DNA of 36,894 nucleotides from Lachnospiraceae bacterium MD329 (GCA_010206265.1 VIQV01000032.1:1-36894), one strand, 5' to 3'. Shown: positions 1 to 6,078, counted from the first letter of the stretch. Translations and numbers: made by a program. Notes: generated by a model not told the origin, from the letters alone.

Positions 1-6
1 TGACCT
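1..6 (+). rRNA. possible last bases of 23S rRNA
   Basis: The window opens with TGACCT, which resembles the usual 3' end of Firmicutes 23S rRNA (a GGGCTTGACC-like tail). A 5S rRNA follows on the same strand. Only a few bases are present, so the call rests on context. Confidence 0.3.
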
Positions 7-442
7 AAGCATTTTTGCAAAGCAAAAATGCGACTATGCAATCAAAGTAAGCGAGCAGAAGCGGAATTTTTGTGAAACAAAAAAACGCAAGGAGCGAACG
101 GTTGCCGAAGGCAATACGGATTGCATACTGAGCGTAGCTCAGAGCATTAATATATGTTTTCGTATAGAGCAAAGCAAAATGAAGAGTATATCGCTAATAC
201 TCGCTTGGGAAGCGAAGCATAAGAACGAGAGATAGAAACCACAGATAACATTAGTGAACATTGTTTAGTTTTCAAAGTACAGTTTAAAATTGTGCTTTAT
301 ACAAGAAAACTTCCAACCTATGGTTGGATATGCAGCACATTATGCAAGCGTAAATGCGGCAATAGAATTGCCTATGTTTTGCAAGGCAAGAATACGACGC
401 AACTTGTAACGCTGCATATGTTCGTGTTTGTTACACAAACAC
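7..442 (+). other. 23S-5S spacer, no gene seen
   Basis: About 430 bases between the presumed 23S end and the 5S gene. There is no tRNA and no convincing coding sequence. It holds several short hairpins, the clearest being a perfect 10-bp stem at 9-18/22-31 (GCATTTTTGC, loop AAA). These may be processing sites or small repeats. The spacer is longer than in many Clostridia. Confidence 0.5.
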
Positions 443-560
443 TTTCGGTAACGATAGCAAGGAGGATCCACCTGTTCCCATACCGAACACAGAAGTTAAG
501 CTCCTTAACGTCGATGATACTTGGCGGGTGACTGCCTGGGAAAGTAGAAAGTTGCCGGAA
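443..560 (+). rRNA. rrf: 5S ribosomal RNA
   Basis: The core at about 469-500 (CCTGTTCCCATACCGAACAC, then AGAAGTTAAG) is the universal 5S helix and loop signature. The ends 443-452 (TTTCGGTAAC) and 551-560 (GTTGCCGGAA) pair as a 10-bp terminal helix with G-U pairs, which sets a 118-nt length. It is followed by a hairpin and a tRNA-Asn gene on the same strand, as in a Clostridia rRNA operon. Confidence 0.93.
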
Positions 561-572
561 CGAATAAATACT

Positions 573-602
573 AAAGATAACGACAGAGAAGTCGTTATCT
601 TT
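573..602 (+). terminator. perfect 12-bp hairpin after 5S
   Basis: AAAGATAACGAC and GTCGTTATCTTT form a perfect stem with a 6-nt loop just after the 5S gene. The stem ends in TTT but no long T run follows, so it may be a weak terminator or an RNA-processing hairpin between 5S and the tRNA. Confidence 0.5.
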
Positions 603-625
603 GGTGTTTAAGGAAAAGAAAACAA

Positions 626-652
626 AATATTCCTCTATAGCTCAGTTGGCAG
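626..652 (+). repeat. partial 5' copy of tRNA-Asn
   Basis: These 27 bases are identical to 730-756, the last five bases before tRNA-Asn plus its first 22 (acceptor 5' strand, D-stem start). The match stops at GGCAG and the following sequence does not fold as a tRNA. It is a truncated duplicate 104 bp upstream of the intact gene and may be a scar of an earlier insertion/excision or a tandem duplication. Confidence 0.8.
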
Positions 653-722
653 GCTGTGGAGAACGAATAACCGTTATAGACTTTTTACAGTCTACGACAG
701 GAATTGCCAATAAATTACAGAA

Positions 723-2345
723 TTACCATAATATTCCTCTATAGCTCAGTTGGCAGAGCGCGTGACTGTTAATCACGATGTCGCTGGTTCGAGCCCAGCT
801 GGAGGAGCCAATTTCCTTATTAGACGAACAATAAAATTGTTCGTCTAATATTTTTTTGGAAATGTTTTCGACATCAAGATCCGTGTCGGTATCAGATGTC
901 TTTTTACGGGTGATGAAGTTAAACAATATTAAAATTCTATCTTCCCATAAATACACTTTATCAACAAAATGTTGTATAATTATTTGCTGATCTTGCCACG
1001 TTGTAGCGTTTTCAATGTCGAAGCGGTTGAAATAATCTAATATTTGCGATTTGCTGAAACGGTTGTTATCTGATCGCTTTTCTGATATTTCGTATTCCAA
1101 ACGGTAACGCAAGTTTTCAAGTTCCTTGAGGCGACTTTGCGTTGTCGGGCTGATTATTCCTTGTTCAATGGCGTTCATAATATTTGAAATTCTTTTGTTT
1201 GCGTCCTTTAACTGCATTTCAAGCGCGGTAATTGCTTCAGAGTGTGAATTTGCCGCTGATTGTATTTCCGACACGGTGTTTGCTATTGCGTTCTTGATTT
1301 GCTTACTGCTTAATAATTTTTTTACGCTATTTAATACAAGCGTTTCAATTTCATCTTTTTTTACGCGCTTGTGTGTGCAAATGTGGAGCTTCTTTCTTCC
1401 GGCGCAAGTATAATAATAATGGATAGTGCTGTTTCTGCTTTTTGCACTTTCACCGTGAAATTTGTTTTTGCAATCGCCGCAATATAATTTTCCTGTCAAC
1501 AAAAAGCGTTCCCGCGCTCGTGTCATCGCGCCTGTTCGTTGATTTGCGTGTACCTTTTTTTGTACGCTGTAAAAAGTATCATCATCAATTATGCGTTGGT
1601 TTTCGTCAAACAATTCTAAATCATTATATTTATACTTTCCGATGTACCGCGTGTTCTGAACAATAGGCGTTATGCTGTCTTTTGTAAAAAGGTTACCGTA
1701 TGCGGTACGGAAACCGTGGTTATTCAACCACGCGGCTATGTCTGTTTTGCTTTCCCCGGCAAGATACATTTTAAAGACTTTTTTTACTGCAAGAGAATTT
1801 TTCTGATCGGGGATATAAGTGTTTTCGGGGGAGCGGGTATAGCCGAAAGGAATTACGCCCGTTATTTTATGCTTTTTTGCAGTTTCCCGCATACCGCGCT
1901 TGACTTTTTGCGCGAGGTCAAGCGAAAAATATTCCGCAAATCCCTCTAACACGCTTTCCATTAAAACGCCTTCCGGCGTATTCGGTATATTTTCCATAGC
2001 AGAAATTACACGAACGCCGTTATTTTTCAAATTCCGCTTATATACTGCACTGTCGTATTTATTGCGGGCGAAGCGGTCTAACTTCCAAACGATGATAACA
2101 TCAAATAATTGTTTTTTGCTATCCTTAATCATTCGTTGAAAGTCCGCGCGATTATCGTTTGTTGCGGTTGTCGCACGGTCAATATATGTGTCTACCACTT
2201 GAAATCCACACCGTTCCGCATATTTGCGGCAATCTGCGAGTTGTCCCTCAATGGATTGTTCGGTTTGCCGCTCACAACTGTACCGCGCGTATATCACGGC
2301 TCGTAAAATCCCGTCACTTATCATTTCGTTTGAGATTTTAGGCAT
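723..2345 (-). CDS. int: large serine recombinase (phage integrase)
   Basis: This 540-aa site-specific recombinase should catalyse phage integration and excision through a covalent serine-DNA intermediate. The N-terminal resolvase domain covers about residues 14-155, with nucleophile Ser23 in YARYSCERQ, SIEGQ at 31-35, and Asp90/Arg91/Arg94 in KLDRFARN. A recombinase domain follows (about 165-270), then a zinc ribbon with CGDC and later cysteines (about 290-330), then a coiled-coil region (about 365-435). Ribosome site AAAAAGGAG precedes the ATG. Residues from about 497 to the stop are encoded by antisense of the host terminator and tRNA-Asn, so the last ~45 residues are probably host-derived and the free phage may encode a different tail. 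It is the outermost phage gene and points toward the host junction. Confidence 0.92.
   Translation of the reverse strand: MPKISNEMISDGILRAVIYARYSCERQTEQSIEGQLADCRKYAERCGFQVVDTYIDRATTATNDNRADFQRMIKDSKKQLFDVIIVWKLDRFARNKYDSAVYKRNLKNNGVRVISAMENIPNTPEGVLMESVLEGFAEYFSLDLAQKVKRGMRETAKKHKITGVIPFGYTRSPENTYIPDQKNSLAVKKVFKMYLAGESKTDIAAWLNNHGFRTAYGNLFTKDSITPIVQNTRYIGKYKYNDLELFDENQRIIDDDTFYSVQKKVHANQRTGAMTRARERFLLTGKLYCGDCKNKFHGESAKSRNSTIHYYYTCAGRKKLHICTHKRVKKDEIETLVLNSVKKLLSSKQIKNAIANTVSEIQSAANSHSEAITALEMQLKDANKRISNIMNAIEQGIISPTTQSRLKELENLRYRLEYEISEKRSDNNRFSKSQILDYFNRFDIENATTWQDQQIIIQHFVDKVYLWEDRILILFNFITRKKTSDTDTDLDVENISKKILDEQFYCSSNKEIGSSSWARTSDIVINSHALCQLSYRGILW
735..810 (+). tRNA. tRNA-Asn (GTT)
   Basis: A 76-nt cloverleaf with encoded CCA. 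The acceptor strands TCCTCTA and TGGAGGA pair (one G-U), the discriminator is G, the anticodon loop is CTGTTAA giving anticodon GTT (Asn), and the T-loop is GGTTCGAGCC. The minus-strand recombinase frame reads straight through it in antisense, which places the prophage left end close to its 3' side. The tRNA itself is intact. Confidence 0.95.
811..880. other. probable left prophage junction (attL region)
   Basis: Sequence left of about 860 looks like host DNA (tRNA plus its terminator). Sequence right of it codes for the conserved part of a serine recombinase. The recombinase frame crosses the boundary without a stop, so the junction must lie in or near this stretch. The exact core cannot be seen because the right end of the prophage is outside the window. 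Confidence 0.4.
819..857 (+). terminator. intrinsic terminator of the rRNA/tRNA operon
   Basis: A perfect 14-bp stem (ATTAGACGAACAAT/ATTGTTCGTCTAAT) with loop AAA is followed by A and seven Ts. It sits 8 bases after the tRNA CCA end and should terminate rRNA/tRNA transcription. It lies inside the recombinase open frame on the opposite strand. Confidence 0.9.
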
Positions 2346-2375
2346 TAAAAAAACACTCCTTTTTCTTGATTTTAC

Positions 2376-2436
2376 TTGTATTTTATGGAGTGTTATGGTA
2401 TAATCATATTAGCATTTGGTGTTATACCATAACACT
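2376..2436 (+). promoter_or_regulatory. candidate plus-strand promoter inside a 15-bp dyad
   Basis: AGTGTTATGGTATAA (2389-2403) and TTATACCATAACACT (2422-2436) form a perfect inverted repeat with an 18-nt spacer. The left arm ends in the first five bases of a consensus -10, TATAAT (2399-2404). A weak -35, TTGTAT (2376-2381), lies 17 bases upstream. The predicted start (~2411) is at the dyad centre. The dyad lies just upstream of the recombinase on the other strand, so it may be an operator for that gene instead of, or as well as, a plus-strand promoter. Confidence 0.5.
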
Positions 2437-2478
2437 ATTTATATCCCTTTTGCCGTTGACGCGGCGGAGGGATTTTTT
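2411..2478 (+). ncRNA. candidate small RNA upstream of int
   Basis: Transcription from the predicted promoter would give an RNA of about 68 nt ending at the T-run terminator at 2443-2478. No ORF is present. The layout matches the candidate minus-strand RNA at 5034-5098. Prediction from promoter and terminator only. Confidence 0.28.
2443..2478 (+). terminator. plus-strand intrinsic terminator
   Basis: ATCCCT and AGGGAT enclose a GC-rich inner stem (TTGCCG/CGGCGG, loop TTGACG), followed by six Ts on the plus strand. The orientation is plus although the neighbouring genes are on the minus strand. It overlaps the end of the minus-strand gene at 2477. Confidence 0.55.
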
Positions 2479-3295
2479 ATTTAATTTTTTCTATATCACC
2501 ATTGTTAAGATATACGGAAAATTCGGCTAACACCATACCACTTCCCAAAGTATCAGCATAATGTTCTTCTTTGTCAACATACTCGTGTATAACAACACTA
2601 AGCCTATCGCCAACAACATTTGAAATACAAGTGGTAGTTTTATTTGTAAAATTTACGATCCAATGTATTTCATTTTTGTTTGTAAATTTATTTTTATAAT
2701 AATCAAGGGCATATTCTTCTATTTGTATATTTGCGGCAGTTTTTACAATGCGCCAATTTCCAGTTACATCATTGCGGACATTGGAAACAGTTAATGCGTC
2801 GTTAATGGTGCTTATATGCTTATCACTAATTCCGTACATATTTTCTCGGTGCGCTTCTGATTTAGCTTTTTGTTCTGCCGCTTGCCGCGCGTTTTCGGAG
2901 GCTTTTTTATTCTGTTCATCAATAGCGGCTTTTTCATCTGCCGCTTGTTGTTCCTCGTAAGGTTTCATTTTTGTTTTGTATGTATCAAATTCTACTTGTA
3001 AATCATCTTTAGAAGTAGATAATTCATCATATTGTGCTTGAAGTTTTTCATTTTCAGATTGCAGATTTTTATAATCCGCTTTTTTAATTCCTGTACAACT
3101 CTTAAAGCCGAAACCTAACAAAAATACTATAACTAAAGAACCAAAAACAATGAGTTTTTTAATTTGCTGTTTAGAAAATTCTTGTTTGTCTTTCTGCGTA
3201 TCTTCTAACGTATACGAAATGAGCGGGGTACGACATTCAGGACACTGATCCAAAGTATCATCATAGACATTAGAACACTTTAAACATTTTTTCAT
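2477..3295 (-). CDS. zinc-ribbon membrane protein with coiled coil
   Basis: A 272-aa protein with a short N-terminal zinc ribbon (Cys4, Cys7, Cys18, Cys21), one transmembrane helix at about residues 48-64, a long charged coiled coil (about 72-165) and a C-terminal globular domain I do not recognise. The start at 3295 is chosen because AAAGGGG precedes it; a longer frame to 3358 lacks such a site. Zinc-ribbon, membrane-anchored proteins of this plan are common beside repressors in Firmicutes prophages, where they are often lysogen-expressed. A role in superinfection exclusion or lysogenic conversion is possible but only inferred. It is transcribed with the repressor and integrase, away from the early operon. 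Confidence 0.8.
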   Translation of the reverse strand: MKKCLKCSNVYDDTLDQCPECRTPLISYTLEDTQKDKQEFSKQQIKKLIVFGSLVIVFLLGFGFKSCTGIKKADYKNLQSENEKLQAQYDELSTSKDDLQVEFDTYKTKMKPYEEQQAADEKAAIDEQNKKASENARQAAEQKAKSEAHRENMYGISDKHISTINDALTVSNVRNDVTGNWRIVKTAANIQIEEYALDYYKNKFTNKNEIHWIVNFTNKTTTCISNVVGDRLSVVIHEYVDKEEHYADTLGSGMVLAEFSVYLNNGDIEKIK

Positions 3296-3449
3296 AGGTA
3301 AAACCCCTTTCAATAATAAATTTGTATTAAATATGTATTTCCGCCGATTTCCCTCCAAAAGTGAAATTTATAAACGGTGTTGGAATTGCGGCGGAATATA
3401 ACATACATAACCGGGACGCCGTTTACGTTCCGGCAGTATGAAATATACT

Positions 3450-3914
3450 CTAAACTTCTTTCTTTGTGATTTCCTGTATCTTCTTTTCGGTAGCGACAAT
3501 ATCATCACCTATGATTTTGTCGCGAGTAGGAGCGGAAGAAACAGGATCAGAAGAAAGACCACGCGCCGCTTTTTCAACATATTCAATAATTGCAGAACGT
3601 CCCGCCGGGGATAAATCCAAAAAGGCGGAAACTATCGCCGTTTCCTTTTCTGTCAATCCGTGCGCCGCAACAAGCTCGTCCAAAATATTTTTTGGTGTTT
3701 GTATAAGCATTTCGCCTGTTCCATTTCTCAACCATTCTTCGTTGATATTAAAGGTTGCCGCAATCAATTTTAACATATGGTCTTTAATATCAACAACGCC
3801 TAATTCGAGATTTTTAATTACACTTCTTGTAACACCTATTTTTTCAGCAAATTCGGTTTGTGATAACTTAAAATGTTTTCTCAATTCTCGCAATCTTTCA
3901 AAATCGGTTTTCAT
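3450..3914 (-). CDS. CI-like repressor, XRE helix-turn-helix
   Basis: A 154-aa DNA-binding regulator. Residues 5-66 form an XRE/Cro-CI helix-turn-helix (KLSQTEFAEKIGVTRSVIKN), followed by EEWLRNGTGEML, typical of phage repressors. The C-terminal half (about 70-154) is helical and lacks an obvious LexA-type Ser/Lys peptidase domain, so induction may not use RecA-stimulated self-cleavage. It is the first gene left of the divergent promoter region at 3938-4042 and is very likely the lysogeny repressor acting on the repeated TTGTCC/GGACAA sites there. Confidence 0.88.
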   Translation of the reverse strand: MKTDFERLRELRKHFKLSQTEFAEKIGVTRSVIKNLELGVVDIKDHMLKLIAATFNINEEWLRNGTGEMLIQTPKNILDELVAAHGLTEKETAIVSAFLDLSPAGRSAIIEYVEKAARGLSSDPVSSAPTRDKIIGDDIVATEKKIQEITKKEV

Positions 3915-3937
3915 TTGTTCACCCTCTTTCTAATGGT

Positions 3938-3966
3938 AGTATAACACGTCAAATTGTCCCTGTCAA
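3938..3966 (-). promoter_or_regulatory. repressor (lysogeny) promoter
   Basis: On the minus strand, -35 TTGACA (complement of 3961-3966) and -10 TATACT (complement of 3938-3943) are separated by exactly 17 bases and read toward the repressor start at 3914. The -35 overlaps the operator-like inverted repeat at 3954-3971, so the repressor may control its own synthesis. Confidence 0.85.
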
Positions 3967-4042
3967 GACAAAATCAAATAAAATTTCAATAAAAAGGCTT
4001 GACAAGGACAAAATATTGTGTTATAGTGTCCGTATAAGGACA
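3954..4042. promoter_or_regulatory. operator cluster of the lysis-lysogeny switch
   Basis: Inverted half-sites related to TTGTCC/GGACAA recur: TTGTC-n8-GACAA at 3954-3971, GGACA at 4006-4010, and TGTCCGTATAAGGACA at 4027-4042. They overlap the -35 of the repressor promoter and the spacer and start region of the early promoter, as expected for binding sites of the adjacent repressor. Confidence 0.7.
3999..4027 (+). promoter_or_regulatory. early lytic promoter
   Basis: Consensus -35 TTGACA (3999-4004), 17-base spacer and -10 TATAGT (4022-4027) give a predicted start near 4034, upstream of the first early gene at 4100. Operator half-sites lie in the spacer and just downstream, consistent with repression in the lysogen. 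Confidence 0.88.
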
Positions 4043-4099
4043 AAACAACAAGTATATTTTGTCTGTTAGAGTACAAGCAACAGAAAGCGGGGTGAAGAT

Positions 4100-4345
4100 A
4101 TGAGAAAAAAAGAAGCCGCCCACCTTGCAACACAAGCACAAGAGGGGCGGAAAGAAAATCAATCTTATGTAACAACAGATTTTTTAGTAGAAGTTATTGC
4201 GAGATTAACGGATATAACGCCGCGCTATAAGCGTTTACTAAAAAATGATAAAAGCACATTGAAATATTTTCTTGAACAAAAATTAGGACTTGACTTGAAT
4301 GATATTAAGACCGATAAGAATATCAATAGTGGTTTTAACACTTAA
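4100..4345 (+). CDS. first early gene, unknown function
   Basis: An 81-aa basic protein, first after the early promoter and its operators; GGGGTG precedes the ATG. No family recognised. Its position is where phages place Cro or antirepressor genes, but I see no clear helix-turn-helix. Its last 63 bases overlap the 3' end of the minus-strand gene at 4283-4531, an unusual convergent overlap. Confidence 0.7.
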   Translation: MRKKEAAHLATQAQEGRKENQSYVTTDFLVEVIARLTDITPRYKRLLKNDKSTLKYFLEQKLGLDLNDIKTDKNINSGFNT

Positions 4346-4531
4346 TTCAACGGCTGAATACATATAAGCATTTGACAGCGTGCTAATGAGTTCATCAAAA
4401 GATAAATTTGGATTGTTGTTGTAGGCTTCCAATATATCTTTTGAAATAGCGTCATTTACATTTTTTTGATTTTTGACTATATGATTTGAAATTATATCAT
4501 TAACAATATTGTCAAGTGTTTTTTTATCCAT
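4283..4531 (-). CDS. minus-strand small protein inside the early operon
   Basis: An 82-aa acidic, probably helical protein with no family I recognise. It is real by signals: AAAGGAGG lies about 10 bases before the ATG, and a strong minus-strand promoter lies at 4559-4588. It runs against the early operon and overlaps the 3' end of the first early gene. Because it has its own promoter free of the repressor half-sites, it may be expressed in the lysogen. Possible roles are an extra switch regulator or an immunity/moron gene; neither is shown. Confidence 0.7.
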   Translation of the reverse strand: MDKKTLDNIVNDIISNHIVKNQKNVNDAISKDILEAYNNNPNLSFDELISTLSNAYMYSAVELSVKTTIDILIGLNIIQVKS

Positions 4532-4558
4532 ATAAAATACGCCTCCTTTCCGCCTTTG

Positions 4559-4588
4559 ATTATATCACAGCGGCGGGGCGGCGGTCAA
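4559..4588 (-). promoter_or_regulatory. promoter of the minus-strand gene
   Basis: On the minus strand, -35 TTGACC (complement of 4583-4588), an 18-base spacer and a perfect -10 TATAAT (complement of 4559-4564). The predicted start is near 4552, about 20 bases before the ATG at 4531 with a strong ribosome site between. Confidence 0.8.
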
Positions 4589-4608
4589 CAGAAAGGAGCG
4601 TGAAAGAG

Positions 4609-4761
4609 ATGTCAGAAACAAGAAACGCGGGCGAAATCCTTATAAGTATGATTAAGAGTATGACACCCGAAGAACAGGACAAAACCTTGTATTTGGTACA
4701 GGGTGCAAAAATCGGCGAAGCTATAGGCGCGGTAAACGCGGAAGCAAAGCAGAGCGCATAA
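4609..4761 (+). CDS. small early protein, unknown
   Basis: A 50-aa protein. AAAGGAG about 10 bases before the ATG at 4609 decides this start over upstream in-frame codons. Acidic N-terminal helix (AGEILISMIKSMTPEEQ), no recognised domain. Its upstream region also carries the minus-strand promoter at 4559-4588. Confidence 0.65.
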   Translation: MSETRNAGEILISMIKSMTPEEQDKTLYLVQGAKIGEAIGAVNAEAKQSA

Positions 4762-4786
4762 CGCGGCGGAAAGGAGTATACGGAAA

Positions 4787-5020
4787 ATGGAAGAGATTTT
4801 AGAACGGTTTAAAAAGGCTATTATCTATAAACTTGATGAGATGTCAATTCTGAATAGTGCGGTGCGTCCGTCGGCTGACGAATTTTACAAAATGGCTTGC
4901 GTTATAAAAATGTGCAGTGAAATCAAAAACATTGAGTTTTTAAAGGAAAAAGAAATTGCAACAAACACAGTAATAGAAAAAATGATAGCTGATTTTCATA
5001 ATGGACGCGGTTTGAAATAA
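4787..5020 (+). CDS. small early protein, unknown
   Basis: A 77-aa helical protein preceded by GGAAAGGAG. No family recognised. It is followed by a 135-base intergenic region that holds a candidate minus-strand small RNA. Confidence 0.7.
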   Translation: MEEILERFKKAIIYKLDEMSILNSAVRPSADEFYKMACVIKMCSEIKNIEFLKEKEIATNTVIEKMIADFHNGRGLK

Positions 5021-5033
5021 TTGCGGCACAAAT

Positions 5034-5098
5034 AAAAAAAGCCTGTAAGATTTTCGTCTTACAGGCATACGACATATATGATATACCGCAACTTGAAC
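5034..5098 (-). ncRNA. candidate ~65-nt small RNA, minus strand
   Basis: Starting from the promoter at 5105-5133 and ending in a textbook terminator (perfect 10-bp stem GCCTGTAAGA/TCTTACAGGC at 5041-5066, then seven Ts on the minus strand at 5034-5040), a short non-coding RNA is predicted. Its orientation is against the early operon, and the T run exists only on the minus strand. Confidence 0.5.
5041..5066 (-). terminator. minus-strand intrinsic terminator
   Basis: Perfect 10-bp hairpin with a 6-nt loop. On the minus strand it is followed by TTTTTTTATTTG; on the plus strand no T run follows, so it acts on minus-strand transcription. No minus-strand protein gene is nearby to use it. Confidence 0.8.
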
Positions 5099-5133
5099 AA
5101 TTACAGTATATCATATCTTGCCGGATATTTCAA
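5076..5133 (-). promoter_or_regulatory. minus-strand promoter within an 11-bp dyad
   Basis: On the minus strand, TTGAAA (complement of 5128-5133), a 17-base spacer and TATACT (complement of 5105-5110). A perfect inverted repeat, ATATGATATAC (5076-5086) and GTATATCATAT (5106-5116), is centred on the predicted start (~5098), and one arm ends in the first five bases of the -10. The placement matches the dyad at 2389-2436. Confidence 0.6.
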
Positions 5134-5155
5134 GATAAAATTGGAGGACAGCAAA

Positions 5156-5311
5156 ATGAATTTAAAAGAATATTCAAACGCGCCCGATGTGGACGTATCA
5201 AAAATTCCGAAAGCAGTTATAACGGACATAGCAAATATAATTTATGCCGCTATGTGCCGGGACGCGGAGGCGGAACAAAACGATCAAACAAAAATAGTAC
5301 AGGAGGCGTAA
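5156..5311 (+). CDS. small early protein, unknown
   Basis: A 51-aa protein whose start at 5156 is fixed by TTGGAGGA 7 bases upstream; an in-frame codon at 5078 lies inside the dyad and lacks a site. No domain recognised. Its stop overlaps the start of the MazG-like gene (TAATG). Confidence 0.7.
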   Translation: MNLKEYSNAPDVDVSKIPKAVITDIANIIYAAMCRDAEAEQNDQTKIVQEA

Positions 5312-5664
5312 TGATGATAATTACAGAAGAAATGAGAGCAGTGATTGCTGAAATCGCTGATACATATGGAATCGAAAAGCAAAGCGATATTGCTATTGAG
5401 GAAATGGCAGAGCTGACAAAGGCATTATTGAAGTTCCGCCGTATAATTCCCGCGCACACAGAAGCGGTAACAGCGGCAAAAAATATTGTTGAAGAATTAG
5501 CGGACGTTCAAATAATGATTTTACAGCTTGAATATTTGTTACGTTCTTTGGGGTGGACAACAGAGGGCGAATGGTACAAAATCATTAAGGAAAAAATCAA
5601 TCGTCAATTAGGACGAATTGCGGCGGAACGGGAACAACAGTTTCATAATGAGGTAGAACAATGA
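5311..5664 (+). CDS. MazG-like nucleotide pyrophosphohydrolase
   Basis: A 117-aa all-helical protein with the MazG-superfamily metal-binding pattern: EE at 30-31 and Glu34 in EEMAE, then Glu62 and Asp65 in EELAD. Such enzymes hydrolyse nucleoside triphosphates to monophosphate and pyrophosphate. In phages they may clean the dNTP pool or lower alarmone levels; which applies here cannot be told. Two ATG codons stand in tandem (5311, 5314) after AGGAGG; the second has the better spacing. Confidence 0.8.
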   Translation: MMIITEEMRAVIAEIADTYGIEKQSDIAIEEMAELTKALLKFRRIIPAHTEAVTAAKNIVEELADVQIMILQLEYLLRSLGWTTEGEWYKIIKEKINRQLGRIAAEREQQFHNEVEQ

Positions 5665-5681
5665 TTTTAATATTTAAAAAT

Positions 5682-5703
5682 GTTACGGGGGGGGTAACGC
5701 TTT
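5682..5703 (+). promoter_or_regulatory. poly-G ribosome binding site
   Basis: An 8-G tract (5687-5694) within GTTAC-G7-GTAAC is the only possible Shine-Dalgarno element, 9 bases before the ATG at 5704. A homopolymer here could change length by slippage and alter spacing to the start codon. Confidence 0.5.
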
Positions 5704-6078
5704 ATGGGTTCTGTACTTAAACCGTTATCACCTGCCGAAAAAAACCTTGCCGAAAAAAACTATTATATTGTTGAACGATTTTTACTAAAAAAACGGCTGT
5801 CTTTTGACGAATGGTTTGACGTTGTTATTTTTCGATATTTACTTACCGTGCAACGGTGGTTTAAAGAACCTAAATTATACAAATACGAGTTTTCAACTAT
5901 TGCGTGGCAGGCTATGCGTTCAGCAGTAGGCAATGAAATAAGAAAACAGGAGCGGAGAATAAAGACGGTCAGCCTTGATGAAGCAATACCCAATACAGAA
6001 GGATTGCTCTTGGGCGATACTATAACCGAAAATAACTTAAACTATATTCCATACATACAGGAGGCGGTTCAAAAATGA
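5704..6078 (+). CDS. sigma-70-like protein (region 2 type)
   Basis: A 124-aa protein. Residues about 20-95 look like sigma factor region 2: an FDEWFDVVIFRYLLTVQRW helix, then YEFSTIAWQAMRSAVGNEI and the basic RKQERRIKT. Region 4 (-35 binding) is absent, so it is shorter than a standalone sigma factor. It may redirect host RNA polymerase or be a sigma-derived regulator. It overlaps the next gene by ATGA and is preceded by an unusual G8 ribosome site. Confidence 0.6.
   Translation: MGSVLKPLSPAEKNLAEKNYYIVERFLLKKRLSFDEWFDVVIFRYLLTVQRWFKEPKLYKYEFSTIAWQAMRSAVGNEIRKQERRIKTVSLDEAIPNTEGLLLGDTITENNLNYIPYIQEAVQK

Noticed and set aside
292..531. Plus-strand 79-aa open frame
   Set aside because: It runs through the 5S rRNA and its spacer; no ribosome site and no protein-like pattern.
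3466..3933. Plus-strand 155-aa open frame opposite the repressor
   Set aside because: The minus frame has a clear repressor helix-turn-helix, promoter and start; the plus frame is its mirror.
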